Of a stretch of 64,000 nucleotides of DNA, positions 27,532-35,489 are shown one piece after another (the first letter of the stretch is position 1; every line of letters begins with the position of its first letter). The notes under the pieces were generated by a model. The model saw only the letters and a list, made by a program, of their open reading frames with translations. It searched no databases and was not told the origin of the DNA. The position numbers were made by a program, and so were the translations under genes. This stretch comes from Subdoligranulum variabile (GTDB taxonomy: Bacteria > Bacillota > Clostridia > Oscillospirales > Ruminococcaceae), in NCBI GenBank assembly GCA_003343905.1, contig QAKI01000016.1, positions 62,001 to 126,000 on the forward strand, read 5' to 3'.

Positions 27532-28206
27532 ATGAATAATACTCATGAAAGTGGCCGCAGGATAATGGCGCTTCTTATGGGAATATTGGTCGTGTTCCCA
27601 TTGACTGGCTGCGATCCGACAGCATCCAAGAAACCCTATAACTTTCCAGGCTCGATTTGGGTGTGTGATGAAGCGAGAGCGTGCATTGCGGTAATAGATC
27701 AGGAAAATTTTGGATATTCCTATGGGGAAGTTCAAACGGATGCAGGAATTATTCCCGTAACGATCATTTACAGTAGAGCAAATCGTGGGAGATTCCGTGA
27801 TTTTTACGAAGCGAATTCACTAGACACGATTTATTCAAAAAAGACCGGGCCGGTAGAGTATTTGTGGAAAGGAACCATCGAGTACCACACAAACAGGTTT
27901 ATACTAAAAGAAGCGAACGAAGACGGGGTATATATCCTGTTCCCCGATGAGGACCTGCCGCTGACGTTTTGGCGGTATGACCTGCCGGAAGAAGAACTGC
28001 TGGAACTGGTCCCCTGGGATGCCGAAGCGAACCTGAAAGAAGGCTTTGAACCCGGCAAATTGTGGGAACTGGCGCAAAAAACGCTGGAAGAACACCCACC
28101 CAAAAAGAAAATCATCTGGTTTGACTTTGACCTGTCGGATTTCTGGCCTGATCCTTTCGGCGTATCGGACAAGAAGGCAGCGGTCCCGGAATCGGACGCT
28201 TCCTGA
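27532..28206 (+). CDS. Small lipoprotein of unknown function
   Basis: 224 aa. A short N-terminus leads to MALLMGILVVFPLTGC, a signal peptide with lipobox LTGC. The mature part has no motif I know; it is acidic and ends with Lys- and Trp-containing stretches (PPKKKIIWFDFDLSDFW). GGGAG lies 8 nt before ATG 27532. Base composition falls clearly below that of the neighbours, especially in the first half. With the next two genes it forms an accessory patch. Confidence 0.7.
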   Translation: MNNTHESGRRIMALLMGILVVFPLTGCDPTASKKPYNFPGSIWVCDEARACIAVIDQENFGYSYGEVQTDAGIIPVTIIYSRANRGRFRDFYEANSLDTIYSKKTGPVEYLWKGTIEYHTNRFILKEANEDGVYILFPDEDLPLTFWRYDLPEEELLELVPWDAEANLKEGFEPGKLWELAQKTLEEHPPKKKIIWFDFDLSDFWPDPFGVSDKKAAVPESDAS

Positions 28207-28301
28207 CCCCACAACAACGCGTTTATGCACGCGGCTCTATTATTTCTCACACAAACCTATAAGCATTTCTGATTAAGCACCACGTCAACCTCCTTATCCG
28301 C

Positions 28302-28350
28302 CAGCCGCCGGTCTCCCCGAATGGGGGACCGGCGGCTGGTCTTTTTGTTT
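28302..28350 (+). terminator. Rho-independent terminator after the small lipoprotein gene
   Basis: A 16-bp stem (CAGCCGCCGGTC... with its complement, GAAT loop) is followed by GTCTTTTTGTTT. Confidence 0.88.
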
Positions 28351-28381
28351 GGATTTTTGTGTCATAAATTGATTTTTTTCG

Positions 28382-28410
28382 TTGCGGAATAAGTCGAAAA
28401 ATGATATAAT
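28382..28410 (+). promoter_or_regulatory. Promoter of the A+T-rich membrane protein gene
   Basis: TTGCGG, a 17-nt spacer and TATAAT with an upstream TG (TGATATAAT). Confidence 0.65.
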
Positions 28411-28502
28411 AAAGAAAATAAGCAAAATACATGCGCGCATATCAAAATAAAATATACTCATGTGTGGAGAAGCCGCTAAACAACAAAAGGAGGGAGTCCG
28501 TA

Positions 28503-29219
28503 ATGACGTGGGCAAGTTACGAATTTAAAACTGTTGTTCGGAAAAGGCTACTAAAGGAGTTTTCGTGGAAAGAAAAAGCCATTTTGACAGTTATTACTGT
28601 TCTGTGGCTTGTGTCTTGCCTTCTTTTCTTCTTTGTGCCCTATTTTGGGGCTAAGGTGATTGCTTGTATTTGTGCGGCTTTGGGAATTTTTATCTTTATT
28701 TATATCTTGAAAACTTACAAAGCTGAACCGTATGACTATGTAAAAAGAATTCGCGGCGGCGTAAAGAATGTACAAAGCGACATGAGTGACCGAAATCTGC
28801 CGCTATCGTTGGTTGGGGATGACATAAAGGCAGACATCGAACAGGAGATGGAAAGAATCGAGACGATTAAGGCACATCGCTTCGATTTGTTTAGAAAATT
28901 TACGTATACATTAGTTGTTATTCCTGTGGCTTACCCACTTGCTCTTATGTGCCAGGCACTTTTCAACAACGTAGATTTATCGGTTTATACAAACATGAAC
29001 GCTGCTGTTAGCTTAGTCACGCTGATTTTTGTATTTATGTCGTATATTTGTATGTTCGCTTACTTACTTCACATATTTGTAGAGAAACTCATGGATTACA
29101 TATATGAAGAAAAATATCTCCGGCTTTGTTTGGACGTATTTAAGGAGATAGAAATGAGCGAGAAAGCCCAGAGTGGTTACGGTGTAAACGGGATAGATTC
29201 GACAAATCATAATGAATGA
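28503..29219 (+). CDS. Four-helix membrane protein of unknown function, A+T-rich
   Basis: 238 aa. Paired TM helices at about 27-48 and 52-72, then a charged cytosolic stretch with a possible coiled coil (about 110-135), then two more TM segments at about 145-168 and 180-205. No conserved motif is recognised. AAAGGAGGGAG lies before ATG 28503. Codon use (many AAA, TTT and ATA) is unlike the rest of the window, which suggests acquisition from another source. It has its own promoter and terminator. Confidence 0.7.
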   Translation: MTWASYEFKTVVRKRLLKEFSWKEKAILTVITVLWLVSCLLFFFVPYFGAKVIACICAALGIFIFIYILKTYKAEPYDYVKRIRGGVKNVQSDMSDRNLPLSLVGDDIKADIEQEMERIETIKAHRFDLFRKFTYTLVVIPVAYPLALMCQALFNNVDLSVYTNMNAAVSLVTLIFVFMSYICMFAYLLHIFVEKLMDYIYEEKYLRLCLDVFKEIEMSEKAQSGYGVNGIDSTNHNE

Positions 29220-29220
29220 T

Positions 29221-29265
29221 AAAGCCGCCGGGGGTTCCTTACAAAGAGCCCCCTGGCGGCTTTTC
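29221..29265 (+). terminator. Terminator directly after the membrane protein gene
   Basis: A stem AAAGCCGCC plus GGGGG pairs with CCCCC(T)GGCGGCTTT and is followed by TTTT. It begins just after the stop codon. Confidence 0.8.
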
Positions 29266-29297
29266 TACTCATATTATAGTATTCAGGAGTGAATTGT

Positions 29298-29675
29298 ATG
29301 GAGTATACGCTCGACTATGCCGCCATCGGCAAGCGTGTCCGCAAGGTCAGAAAGGAGCGGCACCTGACGCAGACGGAACTTGGCGACTGCTGCGGTGTTA
29401 CGAGTGCGCATATCTGCCATATCGAAGCAGCGCGGGGAAAAGTAAGTCTGCCCACACTGGTCGCGATTGCCAACGTGTTGCAGGTATCCTTGGATGAATT
29501 GTTGTGTGACAACCTTGTGACCAGTAAAAATGTTTACGAAGATGCCTTGCGTGATCTTCTCTCACAGGCAACTGCAAAGCAGGCCAGGCTCATCGCAGAA
29601 CTGGCGCGCGTCGTGCTCCATGACCGTTATGGCGCGGGCGGGGCCTTTCCCGGCAGTCTGAAAACGGACGGCTGA
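29298..29675 (+). CDS. XRE-family DNA-binding regulator
   Basis: 125 aa. The N-terminal Cro/C1-type helix-turn-helix (about 9-62) reads IGKRVRKVRKERHLTQTELGDCCGVTSAHICHIEAARGKVSLPTLVAIANVL. The C-terminal 60 residues are helical with no catalytic motif. AGGAGTG lies 8 nt before ATG 29298; the GTG at 29289 falls inside that site. It is a single gene, adjacent to the A+T-rich patch, and could control it; no operator was identified. Confidence 0.88.
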   Translation: MEYTLDYAAIGKRVRKVRKERHLTQTELGDCCGVTSAHICHIEAARGKVSLPTLVAIANVLQVSLDELLCDNLVTSKNVYEDALRDLLSQATAKQARLIAELARVVLHDRYGAGGAFPGSLKTDG

Positions 29676-29715
29676 CCCTGCCGCCATCAGCGCGCATCCA
29701 CGCGAAAAAGGGCGG

Positions 29716-29744
29716 TTGACTTTTGCCCCCGAATGCCTTACACT
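29716..29744 (+). promoter_or_regulatory. Promoter of the GtrA-like gene
   Basis: TTGACT, a 17-nt spacer and TACACT, about 45 nt before the ribosome site. Confidence 0.7.
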
Positions 29745-29796
29745 GAAAACAGCCTTGAAATTTGTGCATTGTATATAGAGAAAGGAGTCCTGCTTC

Positions 29797-30204
29797 GTGC
29801 ATTCTGCCAAAGCCGCCGCCGTGCGGTTCGGGAAGTTTTCGCTTTCGTCGCTGTCCTCCAGCGTGGTGGACCTGGCAGCCTTCGCCCTGCTGTGCGAAGC
29901 ACTGCGCCCCGCCATGCCGGAAGCCGTGGCTATTATCGCCGCCACCATCGCGGCGCGGGTCCTTTCTTCGCTGTGCAATTATCTGATCAACTATTTCCTT
30001 GTGTTCCACAGCCACACCGCCCACGGGCGTTCCGCCAGCCTGTACACCGTCATCACGGTGATCAAAACGCTGGCCAGCGCGCTGCTGGTGGCGGCCCTGG
30101 CCGGGCTGCTGCCCGCCGCCGTGCCGGAACTTGCCATCAAGATCCCGGTGGACGTGGCGCTGTTCTTCGTCAACTATCTGGTGCAGAAAGCCATCGTCTA
30201 TTGA
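29797..30204 (+). CDS. GtrA-like membrane protein
   Basis: 135 aa, four TM helices, the length and pattern of the GtrA family (VRFGKFSLSSLSSSVVDLAAF at the start, NYLINYFLVF after TM2, VNYLVQKAIVY at the end). Members are linked to moving lipid-linked sugars across the membrane for surface polysaccharide. The start is GTG 29797 with AAAGGAG 9 nt upstream. It is a single gene ended by the palindrome at 30226. Confidence 0.88.
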   Translation: MHSAKAAAVRFGKFSLSSLSSSVVDLAAFALLCEALRPAMPEAVAIIAATIAARVLSSLCNYLINYFLVFHSHTAHGRSASLYTVITVIKTLASALLVAALAGLLPAAVPELAIKIPVDVALFFVNYLVQKAIVY

Positions 30205-30225
30205 TCCTTCGCCCACAAATAACAG

Positions 30226-30262
30226 GCGCCCCCGTGCCGCGGCACGGGGGCGCTTTCTGTTT
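30226..30262. terminator. Perfect palindromic terminator between convergent genes
   Basis: A 28-nt perfect palindrome (GCGCCCCCGTGCCG and its complement) with TTTCTGTTTT on the plus side. Confidence 0.8.
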
Positions 30263-30277
30263 TGCGGTATTCCGCCG

Positions 30278-31039
30278 TCAGGCGATGTCCGCCGCGGCCA
30301 CCGGGCCGGACTCCACCACCATGCCTTGCAGTTCCTCATAGCTGTCATAGCCGTCCATCGGCACCAGCGTTATATCATACCAGGCAATAGGGAAGCCGTT
30401 GTCCTCCATGACCTGTTTGACGGTGCGCTGCACTTCTGCGAGGTCCTCCTCATCGGGCGCGCCGTTCCACAACACCTGCACGCACAGGCGGCTGGGCACC
30501 TTTTGCAGGATGGCCGGGTCGAAAGCGGCGTCCCGCGCAAAGACCCCGGCATATTCCCCGGTATAGGGCAGCCGCCCGCCATCGGCGCTCGGTTCCCAGG
30601 CAAGGTCCAGTTCCACCCTGCGTTTTTCCGCGCCATAGACGGCGGCCAGTTCGAGTTCAGGCGCCTGCTTTGCCAGCGCGACAGCGGCCTGTTCGGCGGC
30701 TTCCTCCCCCATGCGGTAACAGGTATTCCAGCCGTTTTCCACCAATTCTTCCGCCCGGTCGCTCACGAACAGCCAGAACCGGGTACTGACCGTAAAATGG
30801 GTGTCGCGGCTTTCCATCGACTGCACATCCACCTGATAGATAAAAGAGCCCCCGCCGCTGCTTCGCTCCACATAAAACGTCTGCCCGGGGTACAGGTTCT
30901 CCGCCCGGCGGACGGCCTGCCATTCGGCCCAAGCCCGGCTGATGGGGTCGCCCGTAAAGGCATCCACAAAGAGCAGCAGCGCCAGAACGATCAGGATGCC
31001 CGCCGCACCGGCCAGACGGCGTTTGGTTTTAGTCTTCAT
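30278..31039 (-). CDS. Membrane-anchored protein of unknown function, third gene of the ECF sigma operon
   Basis: 253 aa from MKTKTKRRL. One N-terminal TM helix (about 9-27) and a mixed alpha/beta ectodomain with no recognised motif. The start has GGAGGG 7 nt upstream and overlaps the end of the anti-sigma gene. Its place after sigma and anti-sigma suggests it belongs to the same envelope response. Confidence 0.7.
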   Translation of the reverse strand: MKTKTKRRLAGAAGILIVLALLLFVDAFTGDPISRAWAEWQAVRRAENLYPGQTFYVERSSGGGSFIYQVDVQSMESRDTHFTVSTRFWLFVSDRAEELVENGWNTCYRMGEEAAEQAAVALAKQAPELELAAVYGAEKRRVELDLAWEPSADGGRLPYTGEYAGVFARDAAFDPAILQKVPSRLCVQVLWNGAPDEEDLAEVQRTVKQVMEDNGFPIAWYDITLVPMDGYDSYEELQGMVVESGPVAAADIA

Positions 31040-31598
31040 CGTTTTTCCCTCCAAAAGCGTATTTGAGCAGGGCGGCGGCCAGCACCCCCAGCAGGCAGAG
31101 TGCCGCCATGATCACCGCGCCGGGCAGCAGACGTATCATTTCCGGCAGCGAACCGTAAGGCGTACCCACCAGCACGAAAATGAGCCAAAGCGCCGCGGCC
31201 AGCGGCGGCACCGCCAGCCAAAGCCGCCCGCCGAACCAGCGTACCACCCCGCCCACCAGCGGGAAGATCATCACAAAAAGCGCGCCGCCCGCAATGTGGC
31301 TGCGGGTAAACGCCAGCCCCAGCAGCAGGCCCATGACGGCAAACACCAGCAGCCAGGCGTCCATGCGTGCCCGCAGCCGCCGCACGATCTTCTCATCGTC
31401 GGGCAGCGGGGCCGGGGGCTGCCCGGCTTCGGGCCAGAGGGCGCGGCAGGCAGGGCAGCAGGCCAGATGGGCGCGGACGGCGGCTTCGCTCTCCGAGCTG
31501 GCAACGCCATCCTGCACCAGCGGCAGCAGGTCGCGGCAAATCGCGCAGGGCAGCGGGGCCGGGGCCTTTCCCTGCCCCGTTTTTTGCAGTTCAGACAT
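31029..31598 (-). CDS. Zinc-finger anti-sigma factor, membrane-bound
   Basis: 189 aa. The N-terminal cytosolic zinc-binding domain has the ZAS pattern: CAICRDLLPLVQDG then HLACCPACRALW (HX3CX2C). Four TM helices follow (about 80-183). ZAS proteins hold the cognate ECF sigma factor inactive at the membrane. The gene begins 3 nt after the sigma stop, with AAAGGAGG inside the sigma gene, so the two are made together. Confidence 0.88.
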   Translation of the reverse strand: MSELQKTGQGKAPAPLPCAICRDLLPLVQDGVASSESEAAVRAHLACCPACRALWPEAGQPPAPLPDDEKIVRRLRARMDAWLLVFAVMGLLLGLAFTRSHIAGGALFVMIFPLVGGVVRWFGGRLWLAVPPLAAALWLIFVLVGTPYGSLPEMIRLLPGAVIMAALCLLGVLAAALLKYAFGGKNDED

Positions 31599-31601
31599 GA
31601 T

Positions 31602-32105
31602 TCAATATCCCTCCTTTTGCAGGGTAGTTTTCAAGGCGGTCCGGGCGCGATGTTCGATGACCCGCGCGGAATTTTCGGTGATGGAAAGCCGGGCGGCGAT
31701 CTCGGCGTAAGAGTAGCCCGCGGCCCGCAGCCGCACCACCTGCCCCACCCGCGGTTCCATCCCGTCCAATAGTTGTTCCACCCGCTGCAGGGCGCGGCGG
31801 GCGTCGGCGGTGTCGGTCAGGGTGTCCTGCCCCAAACATCGTTCCAGCGTAGCTTCGGGATCGTCCAGGCTCACAGCATCCCGCCGTTTGCGCAGACTTT
31901 CCCGCCAGATGTTGCGGGCTATGCCGAACAGCCATGTCCTGACCTCGCAGTCCCCCCGGAAGGACGGCAGCCGCCGCAGCACCCGCAGGAACGTTTCGCT
32001 GAGAAGGTCTTCAGCCTGAGCAGGGTCCCGCGTCAGGTGGCACAGGTAGCGGTACAGGTCGGCGCGGTACATCGTGTACAGCGTTTCCAATTCCGGCAGC
32101 TTCAC
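31602..32105 (-). CDS. ECF-type RNA polymerase sigma factor
   Basis: 167 aa. Region 2 runs from about 8 to 75 (YRYLCHLTRDPAQAEDLLSETFLRVLRRL), and region 4 from about 105 to 160 (VVRLRAAGYSYAEIAARLSITENSARVIEHRA). There is no region 1 or 3, as in ECF factors. The start is GTG 32105 with AGGAGG 9 nt upstream. It is the first gene of a sigma/anti-sigma/membrane protein operon. Confidence 0.94.
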   Translation of the reverse strand: MKLPELETLYTMYRADLYRYLCHLTRDPAQAEDLLSETFLRVLRRLPSFRGDCEVRTWLFGIARNIWRESLRKRRDAVSLDDPEATLERCLGQDTLTDTADARRALQRVEQLLDGMEPRVGQVVRLRAAGYSYAEIAARLSITENSARVIEHRARTALKTTLQKEGY

Positions 32106-32153
32106 GGGCGGCTCCCTCCTTTCCGTCGCGGTCTTGACGTCTTACATCCTATT

Positions 32154-32181
32154 GGTGACAAAAAGCGCCCCGCTCGTTACA
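32154..32181 (-). promoter_or_regulatory. Possible ECF-type autoregulatory promoter
   Basis: On the minus strand TGTAAC (AAC core), a 16-nt spacer and GTCACC (GTC core), about 50 nt before the sigma start. This resembles ECF promoters and would give autoregulation. It is a pattern match only. Confidence 0.35.
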
Positions 32182-32189
32182 GCGTCGGC

Positions 32190-32225
32190 AAAAAAATTTC
32201 CCCGGTGGAGTCCGGGGAAAATTTT
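32190..32225 (-). terminator. Terminator of the anion permease gene
   Basis: Minus-strand stem TTTCCCCGG/CCGGGGAAA with a six-base loop, followed by TTTTTTTG. It lies at the stop codon. Confidence 0.88.
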
Positions 32226-33349
32226 TACAGATGAAGCAGCCAGTAGAGCGCCAGCAGGACGGCCAGCAGGCCCACATTGCAGGCCGTGAAGCCCAGCAGG
32301 TAGCCGCGGCGGCGTTCCGCGCCAGACTGGGCCACGAATTTGTAAGAGATCAGGCTCGCCATCGAGGCGATCAGCGTGCCCAGGCCGCCCAGATTGCAGC
32401 CCACGATCAGGTCGGCCCATTCGCCGGTAAAGCCCGAAAGCAGCAGCGCCGCGGGCACGTTGCTGAGGACCTGGCTGGCCAGCACGGCCACCGGCACCAC
32501 ATGGCCCTCCAGCACGGCGGCCAGCCAGTCCCGGAAGGCCGGCACGGCCCCCAGGTTGCCGATAAAAATAAAAAACGCCACAAAGGTGCCCAGCAGCGCG
32601 TAATCCACCCGCGCCAGCACCTGCCGGTCATAGAACAGCAGGAACACCGCCGCCACCGCCATGACCGCCAGCGGCGGCAGCACGCCGAACAGCGCCAGCA
32701 GGCACAGGCCGAACCCGGCGGCGTAGACCGCCAGCGTGCGGGGCGGGGCCAGTGTGCTTTGGACCGGCGCGGCGCGCACGGGCAGCGCGTCGCACCGCAG
32801 CACCAGCGCCGCCAGGCAGACCGCCGACACCGCCGCGTAGGGCAGCATAAGCCCCACGAACTGCCCAAAGCTCATCCCCGACCGGCCGTAGAGATACAAA
32901 TTCTGCGGGTTGCCCATGGGCGTGAGCATACTGCCCAGGTTGGCCGCCGCCGTTTGCAGAATGACCAGCGGCACGACAAGGGCGTCCTGCCCGGCCATGT
33001 GCAGCACCACCAGCGCGAACGGCACGAAGGTGAGCAGCGCCACGTCGTTGGTGATGACCATGCTGCACACAAACGGCAAAAACACCAGCGCCAGCAGCAT
33101 GGTGCGGGTGGTGTGGGTGCGGCGCAGCAGCCGGTTGCCCAGCCAGACGAACAGCCCCGCTTTCTGGAAGCCCTGCATGACGGCCATCAGGCTGAACAGC
33201 ATGGCCAGCGTGTCCCAATCGACGGCTTCCCAATACGCCGGGCCGGGCGGGCGCAGAAACACCGACGCTGCCGCCAGCGCCGCGGCGATACAGAGCACCG
33301 CTTCTTTGCGGGCAAAGGCGGCGCAGCGCCGCCCCCATCGTTTCAACAT
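32225..33349 (-). CDS. SLC13/ArsB-type (ion transporter superfamily) permease
   Basis: 374 aa, about ten TM helices. Two family hairpin signatures are visible: SMVITNDVALLTFVPFA with TPMGNPQNLYLYG in the first half, and SNVPAALLLSGF with GCNLGGLGTLIASMASLISY in the second. Members carry carboxylates, sulfate or oxyanions; the substrate cannot be named. It starts 37 nt after the metallo-hydrolase gene and is probably cotranscribed with it. GAGGAA precedes the ATG. Confidence 0.85.
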   Translation of the reverse strand: MLKRWGRRCAAFARKEAVLCIAAALAAASVFLRPPGPAYWEAVDWDTLAMLFSLMAVMQGFQKAGLFVWLGNRLLRRTHTTRTMLLALVFLPFVCSMVITNDVALLTFVPFALVVLHMAGQDALVVPLVILQTAAANLGSMLTPMGNPQNLYLYGRSGMSFGQFVGLMLPYAAVSAVCLAALVLRCDALPVRAAPVQSTLAPPRTLAVYAAGFGLCLLALFGVLPPLAVMAVAAVFLLFYDRQVLARVDYALLGTFVAFFIFIGNLGAVPAFRDWLAAVLEGHVVPVAVLASQVLSNVPAALLLSGFTGEWADLIVGCNLGGLGTLIASMASLISYKFVAQSGAERRRGYLLGFTACNVGLLAVLLALYWLLHL

Positions 33350-33386
33350 GGTTCCTCGTTTCCTTCGTATCGTTTTTTCAGCAGGG

Positions 33387-34199
33387 TCACAGGGCCAGTT
33401 CCTCGCCGCTGTGCAGCGCGCGAAGCTGGTCCCCCATGATCTGCTGCAGCCGTTCCTGGGCCGGGCGGCCCGTGCAGTGGCCGGTGTAGAACTGCGTGTG
33501 CCGGTACGCCTGCAGGGCGCGGCCGGTCTGTTCGATGGTCTGCCACTCGGCGTCGGTGTAGGGGTCGGCCTGCTTCATGTGGAAGCCGCTGATGACCACA
33601 TCGGGGTCCGCGCCGAACAGGGCATGGTAACGGTCCAGAATGTTGAGGATGCCGTTATGGGCACAGCCCGACAGCAGGAAATGCCGCCCGCCCTGGGTCA
33701 CGACCAGGCATTGCTCATGGGCGAAATCGTCCTGCACCCGGCCGCCGGGGCCTTCCACCGAAAGTTCCCGGTTGCTCCGGGGCCAGAACCGCCGCCCGGT
33801 GACCCCGGCGAACAGAAACAGTTCTTCATCCAGGCGGCGGTCGCCGTCCAGCAGGCAAAGCCCCGGCAGGCGCAGCACCGCCTTATCCAGCCCGATGTAG
33901 CGCGCGCCGTGGTAAAAATCCCGCCCGGCGCCGCGCTGCATATAGATCCGCGCCGCGGGGGCCAGCGCGGCCGCCCGCAGCAGCCCGCCGCCGTGGTCAT
34001 AGTGGCCGTGGCTGAGCACGATGGTATCCACCCGGCCCAGGTCCAGCCCCAGCGCGGCGGCGTTGGCCGCAAACGCATCGGTGGCGCCGGTGTCCAGCAG
34101 CAGGGTGTGGCGCGCGGTCTGCACATACAGGCTCAGGCCGTGTTCGTGGGCGCAGCCCGGCGCGCCGGGGGTGTTTTCGATCAAGGTGATGATGCGCAT
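33387..34199 (-). CDS. Metallo-beta-lactamase-fold hydrolase, DHPS-like class
   Basis: 270 aa. The metal motif SHGHYDHGGG is complete, with further ligands in SGCAHNGILNIL and YTGHCTG near the end. This arrangement matches the subgroup annotated as 7,8-dihydropterin-6-methyl phosphate synthase-like; the real substrate is uncertain. ATG 34199 has GGGAGGG 6 nt upstream. Upstream reading to 34310 runs into repeat DNA and is not used. It is the first gene of a pair with the permease. Confidence 0.86.
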   Translation of the reverse strand: MRIITLIENTPGAPGCAHEHGLSLYVQTARHTLLLDTGATDAFAANAAALGLDLGRVDTIVLSHGHYDHGGGLLRAAALAPAARIYMQRGAGRDFYHGARYIGLDKAVLRLPGLCLLDGDRRLDEELFLFAGVTGRRFWPRSNRELSVEGPGGRVQDDFAHEQCLVVTQGGRHFLLSGCAHNGILNILDRYHALFGADPDVVISGFHMKQADPYTDAEWQTIEQTGRALQAYRHTQFYTGHCTGRPAQERLQQIMGDQLRALHSGEELAL

Positions 34200-34249
34200 G
34201 GCGGTCCCTCCCGTTCCCGTTTGGCCCCAGTATAGCACAAACACCGGCA

Positions 34250-34286
34250 AAGAGAAAGGGCGGCGCAGCCTGTGCTGCGCCGCCCC
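34250..34286 (-). terminator. Terminator-like GC hairpin, minus direction
   Basis: A perfect 11-bp stem (GGGCGGCGCAG / CTGCGCCGCCC) followed on the minus strand by TTTCTCTTTG. It could end the transcript of the lipoprotein gene at 34563, after the repeat region. Confidence 0.55.
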
Positions 34287-34309
34287 TACCGGCTCAAATT
34301 CTAATAACA

Positions 34310-34456
34310 CCGTCGCCGACGGCGGACATGTGCCGACGGCGGCGACACAACCAGGGAAATTTCACCCAAAATTGTGTGCGAGGCCCTACGGGCCGAGTGC
34401 GCGGTTTTGGGTGAAATTTTGTTGAAAGGGAATCCAAAGGGGGAAACAGGCGCGTT
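34310..34456 (-). repeat. Structured dispersed repeat, copy 2
   Basis: It carries GAAATTTCACCCAAAA paired with its complement, a 15-16 bp perfect stem around a GC-rich inner arm. A CGTCGCC.../GGCGACG second stem and the conserved CCCTTTGGATTCCC block (minus strand) are also present. It aligns with 19786-19942. It lies in the 34200-34562 gap between two minus-strand genes. The remainder, 34457-34562, holds further small GC hairpins (for example GCCGCCGCTTACGCGGCGG) and no gene. Confidence 0.75.
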
Positions 34457-34562
34457 AGGCGTCAGCCGGTCTCCGGCCTAAGAGCCGCCGCTTACGCGGC
34501 GGTTGGCCTCCGACACGCCACTGCGGTGTCAGTGCGTGACTGTTGCCCTCTTTGAGCGCCGC

Positions 34563-35387
34563 TTAGCCGTTGACCGTCACAGAAGTGATGTGGGGGTTGA
34601 TGCCCTCGTACCAGTAGAGGAAGCCCTCGCAGTCGATGGTCTGGCCCACTTCCAGGGCTTCCACGGCCTTATAGACTTCGCTCTCGCTGTCGCAGAGGTA
34701 GCTTTCCACCACGAAGGTGTAGGTAGCGCCGTTGTACTCCACATTGAAGTACAGGTCATCGCCCTGGGCGCCGGAACCGTCGTAGTTGTACAGGAAGGCG
34801 TACTCGGTGTCATCGCCCTCGATGGTGCTGGGGGCCACGGTCAGGCCGGTGAAGCTGACCTTCTGGTTCTGGTGGCTTTCCAGCTCGTCGGTGCCCAGCA
34901 GTTCGGTCACGTCCAGCGGCTCGGCCACATAGGTGTCGCCGTCCAGGATCTCGTCCAGCTTGCCGTCCATGATCTCGACCTCGCCGGACCACTCGGCCTT
35001 GTAGCCGCTGACGCGGATGCGGGTGCCCTCGGTCATCTGGTCGTACTCGTCCTGGGTGCAGGCCATGTCATAGGCAAAGTACGCACCGTTCTCGTCCTGC
35101 AGGTAGACGGTCGCGGTGCCCTGCTCGGCATAGTAGCTCTGCTTGGCCTGGACGCAGGACTCGATGGTAACGGCGTCGTCCACAGCGGCGGCCATATACT
35201 CGTCATAGCTCATGACCTCGCCGGAGGGGGCGGCTTCTTCGGACGTGGCGGGTTCCGACTCTACCGCCGGGGTGGCTTCGGGTTCGCTGCTGGAAGCGGC
35301 TTCGCTGGAAGACGAAGCACCGCCCGCGCAGGCCGTGGCGGACACCGCCAGGCCCAGGGCCAGAAGCACAGACAAAAACTTCTTCAT
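34563..35387 (-). CDS. Secreted lipoprotein with possible OB-like domains
   Basis: 274 aa. Signal peptide MKKFLSVLLALGLAVSATAC with Cys at 20 (the -3 residue is Ala rather than Leu, so the lipobox is imperfect). A Ser/Glu/Pro/Thr linker runs to about 58. Two similar stretches follow: AYDMACTQDEYDQMTEGTR with VSGYKAEW, and YLCDSESEVYKAVEALEVGQ with CEGFLYWY. These suggest a repeated small beta domain; the function is not known. AAGGAGG precedes the ATG. Confidence 0.75.
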   Translation of the reverse strand: MKKFLSVLLALGLAVSATACAGGASSSSEAASSSEPEATPAVESEPATSEEAAPSGEVMSYDEYMAAAVDDAVTIESCVQAKQSYYAEQGTATVYLQDENGAYFAYDMACTQDEYDQMTEGTRIRVSGYKAEWSGEVEIMDGKLDEILDGDTYVAEPLDVTELLGTDELESHQNQKVSFTGLTVAPSTIEGDDTEYAFLYNYDGSGAQGDDLYFNVEYNGATYTFVVESYLCDSESEVYKAVEALEVGQTIDCEGFLYWYEGINPHITSVTVNG

Positions 35388-35489
35388 CGTTTCTTTTCCT
35401 CCTTGTATTGGGGGTGCGGCGCAGGGTGCGCAGCAGACAGTCTTATTATACCGCAAACCGCACAAAATGCAACCGCTGCGCGGGTTTTC

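Noticed and set aside
29298..29675. Prophage remnant around the XRE gene
   Set aside because: No integrase, structural or lysis genes, and no attachment repeats were seen.
30226..30262. An operator or mobile-element end instead of a terminator
   Set aside because: It lies between convergent genes and is followed by T-rich sequence, so termination explains it best.
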